Source: Acidimicrobiaceae bacterium (lineage in GTDB: Bacteria > Actinomycetota > Acidimicrobiia > Acidimicrobiales > UBA8190). Taken from it: 22,134 bases of DNA. The notes beneath the pieces are model-generated. The model had not been told where the DNA came from. It was given only the letters and a program-made list of their open reading frames with translations, and did no database searches. This document shows, piece after piece, positions 21,389-22,134 of this stretch. Made by a program: the position numbers and the translations under genes. Position 1 is the first letter of the stretch, and every line of letters begins with the position of its first letter. The DNA lies in contig DMNK01000047.1 in assembly GCA_003453695.1 (NCBI GenBank), positions 1 to 22,134 on the forward strand, in the 5' to 3' direction.

Positions 21389-21757
21389 CTACCCCGCGGC
21401 GAGGGCGGCTCGTACCACCTCGATGAGGGTCCCCGGGAGCACCGGCTTGGCCAGACACGCGAACAGGCAGTCGCCATGGCGAGCTTCGAGCTCCTCGATG
21501 CTTTCGCGGCCCATGCCCGAAACCACGATGATCGGGGGTGCGGTGTGGGGCACGGGCGTGTCGGCCGCATCAGCCCATTCTGCGGTCGATTGGTCCACGA
21601 TGACCGCTCGAACGCGTTGTGCCGCTGCGATCTGCCGCGCCTCTGGAACGTTCGATGCCGTGGCCACCGACAGACCGGCTGAGCGCAGCACGTCGGCGGT
21701 GGATTCGGCGACGTCTGAGGCGTCGTCGATCACGAGCACATCCACGACTTCGGCCAC
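21389..21757 (-). CDS. Atypical stand-alone receiver-domain protein
   Basis: A 122-aa protein consisting only of a receiver-like domain. GTG 21757 is preceded by AGGAGG at seven bases, so the start is firm. The acidic pair is Asp11-Asp12 (VLVIDDASD), the acceptor position is Asp55 in AVIVDQSTAEW, the Thr/Ser position is Ser80 (VVSGMG) and the conserved Lys is Lys104 (LAKPVLPG). The segment after the acceptor Asp lacks the usual MPxxDG turn and instead reads QSTAEWADAAD, so the phosphorylation loop differs from standard. It heads the receiver pair on the minus strand. It may be a phosphate sink, a modified CheY-like protein or a receiver working without phosphorylation. Confidence 0.85.
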   Translation of the reverse strand: MAEVVDVLVIDDASDVAESTADVLRSAGLSVATASNVPEARQIAAAQRVRAVIVDQSTAEWADAADTPVPHTAPPIIVVSGMGRESIEELEARHGDCLFACLAKPVLPGTLIEVVRAALAAG

Positions 21758-21984
21758 GCCGGCACCTCCTCCCCCGAAAGCGCCCGAGGTTCGGAGTCTG
21801 GTGAAGCAGCGGGTTTCCCAACCAGGGTCTTTAGTCCCAAACCGCCGGTTCAGCTGTTCACGTCGACTCGCGCCCCTGCCCGGTTGACCGAGGCGATGGC
21901 GCAGGTCAGGAGGGGCTGAGGACCCGGACCTCCGAGCCGAACGGTGCCAAAGTGGCGGCCGCTGCGTCGAGGTGTGGTGAGGGG
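21758..21984. other. Region upstream of the atypical receiver gene
   Basis: About 230 bp without a convincing gene. It holds the AGGAGG leader of the atypical receiver gene on the minus strand. I see no clear promoter hexamers or strong inverted repeats. Confidence 0.3.
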
Positions 21985-22122
21985 GTGATCGAAGTGAGCG
22001 AGGGGGAATGGGTGGCGGCGTTCCACGACACTGCGACTGCGGCCGTCCATGGGTGGAACGCCGCTGAGGCGATGTCCGGTGAGATCGAGTTTGGGGTTCG
22101 CCTGGCCACGATGTCGCGCTAG
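21985..22122 (+). CDS. Possible short protein (weak)
   Basis: A 45-codon frame from GTG 21985 to TAG 22120-22122, beginning IEVSEGEWVAAFHD and ending FGVRLATMSR. About 36 of its 45 codons end in G or C, as the genes here do, and GAGGTG lies about ten bases before the GTG. The product is acidic and unknown. Competing frames on the minus strand are open too, so this is only a possibility. A GTG at 21952 would lengthen it by 11 residues. Confidence 0.25.
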   Translation: MIEVSEGEWVAAFHDTATAAVHGWNAAEAMSGEIEFGVRLATMSR

Positions 22123-22134
22123 ATCACGTGAGTG

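Noticed and set aside
1..22134. CRISPR arrays, tRNA or rRNA genes, insertion sequences, integrase or phage genes.
   Set aside because: None seen: no regularly spaced direct repeats, no transposase motifs and no tRNA-like cloverleaf with a CCA-type end recognised by eye.

Overview
This is a high-GC chromosomal segment that looks like an uncultured-type actinobacterium, most likely of the Acidimicrobiia kind. The class is an inference from gene content: a DUF4193 zinc-ribbon protein, a deazaflavin (F420)-type oxidoreductase, an Rpf-like secreted transglycosylase, an LCP cell-wall ligase, frequent GTG starts and probable leaderless genes. I see no rRNA, tRNA, CRISPR array, insertion sequence or phage gene. 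The genes are ordinary chromosomal ones in short, often divergent or convergent, units.

Layout. 1-3.1 kb: a small diguanylate-cyclase-like protein (-), an F420-type oxidoreductase (-) and, divergently, an LCP cell-wall protein (+). 3.1-5.3 kb: an SDR dehydrogenase (-) divergent from a fumarylacetoacetate-hydrolase-family enzyme (+), followed at 5 bp by the ribosome-rescue hydrolase ArfB (+). 5.3-5.6 kb: a convergent gap with a DevR-box-like dyad and a stretch resembling part of a cobalamin riboswitch. 5.6-7.8 kb: a DUF4193 protein with an unusual acidic expansion (-), an Rrf2 regulator (+) and an alpha/beta hydrolase (-). 7.9-9.1 kb: an Rpf-like protein with twelve consecutive prolines (-) and a 600-bp upstream region holding a leader and inverted repeats. 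9.1-11.0 kb: SurE (-) and an aldose-1-epimerase (+) diverging from a palindromic promoter. 11.1-14.4 kb: a small membrane protein behind a structured leader, and a large membrane GAF-PAS-GGDEF-EAL protein (both -). 14.6-15.9 kb: a VOC/glyoxalase protein and a DedA membrane protein (+). 15.9-20.3 kb: an HD-domain protein (-), an RraA-like aldolase (+), a D-2-hydroxyacid dehydrogenase (-), a patatin-like phospholipase (+), a cupin (-) and a ureidoglycolate-lyase-family protein (+). 20.3-22.1 kb: a small hypothetical protein and two stand-alone receiver proteins (all -) with a strong hairpin between the receivers, then a possible short gene (+).

How the parts may work together. Signalling is the main recurring theme: two GGDEF proteins, one of them with EAL, and two receivers with no output domain. 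Cell-envelope functions (LCP, Rpf-like, DedA) and small-acid metabolism (FAH family, SDR, RraA-like, 2-hydroxyacid dehydrogenase, ureidoglycolate-lyase family, cupin) make up much of the rest. No single new multi-gene system is evident. The least explained parts are regulatory: the structured leader at 11.46-11.52 kb, the hairpin at 21.30-21.33 kb, the palindromic surE/epimerase promoter and the orphan riboswitch-like stretch at 5.44-5.57 kb. All family assignments are by eye from motifs; no search was run.
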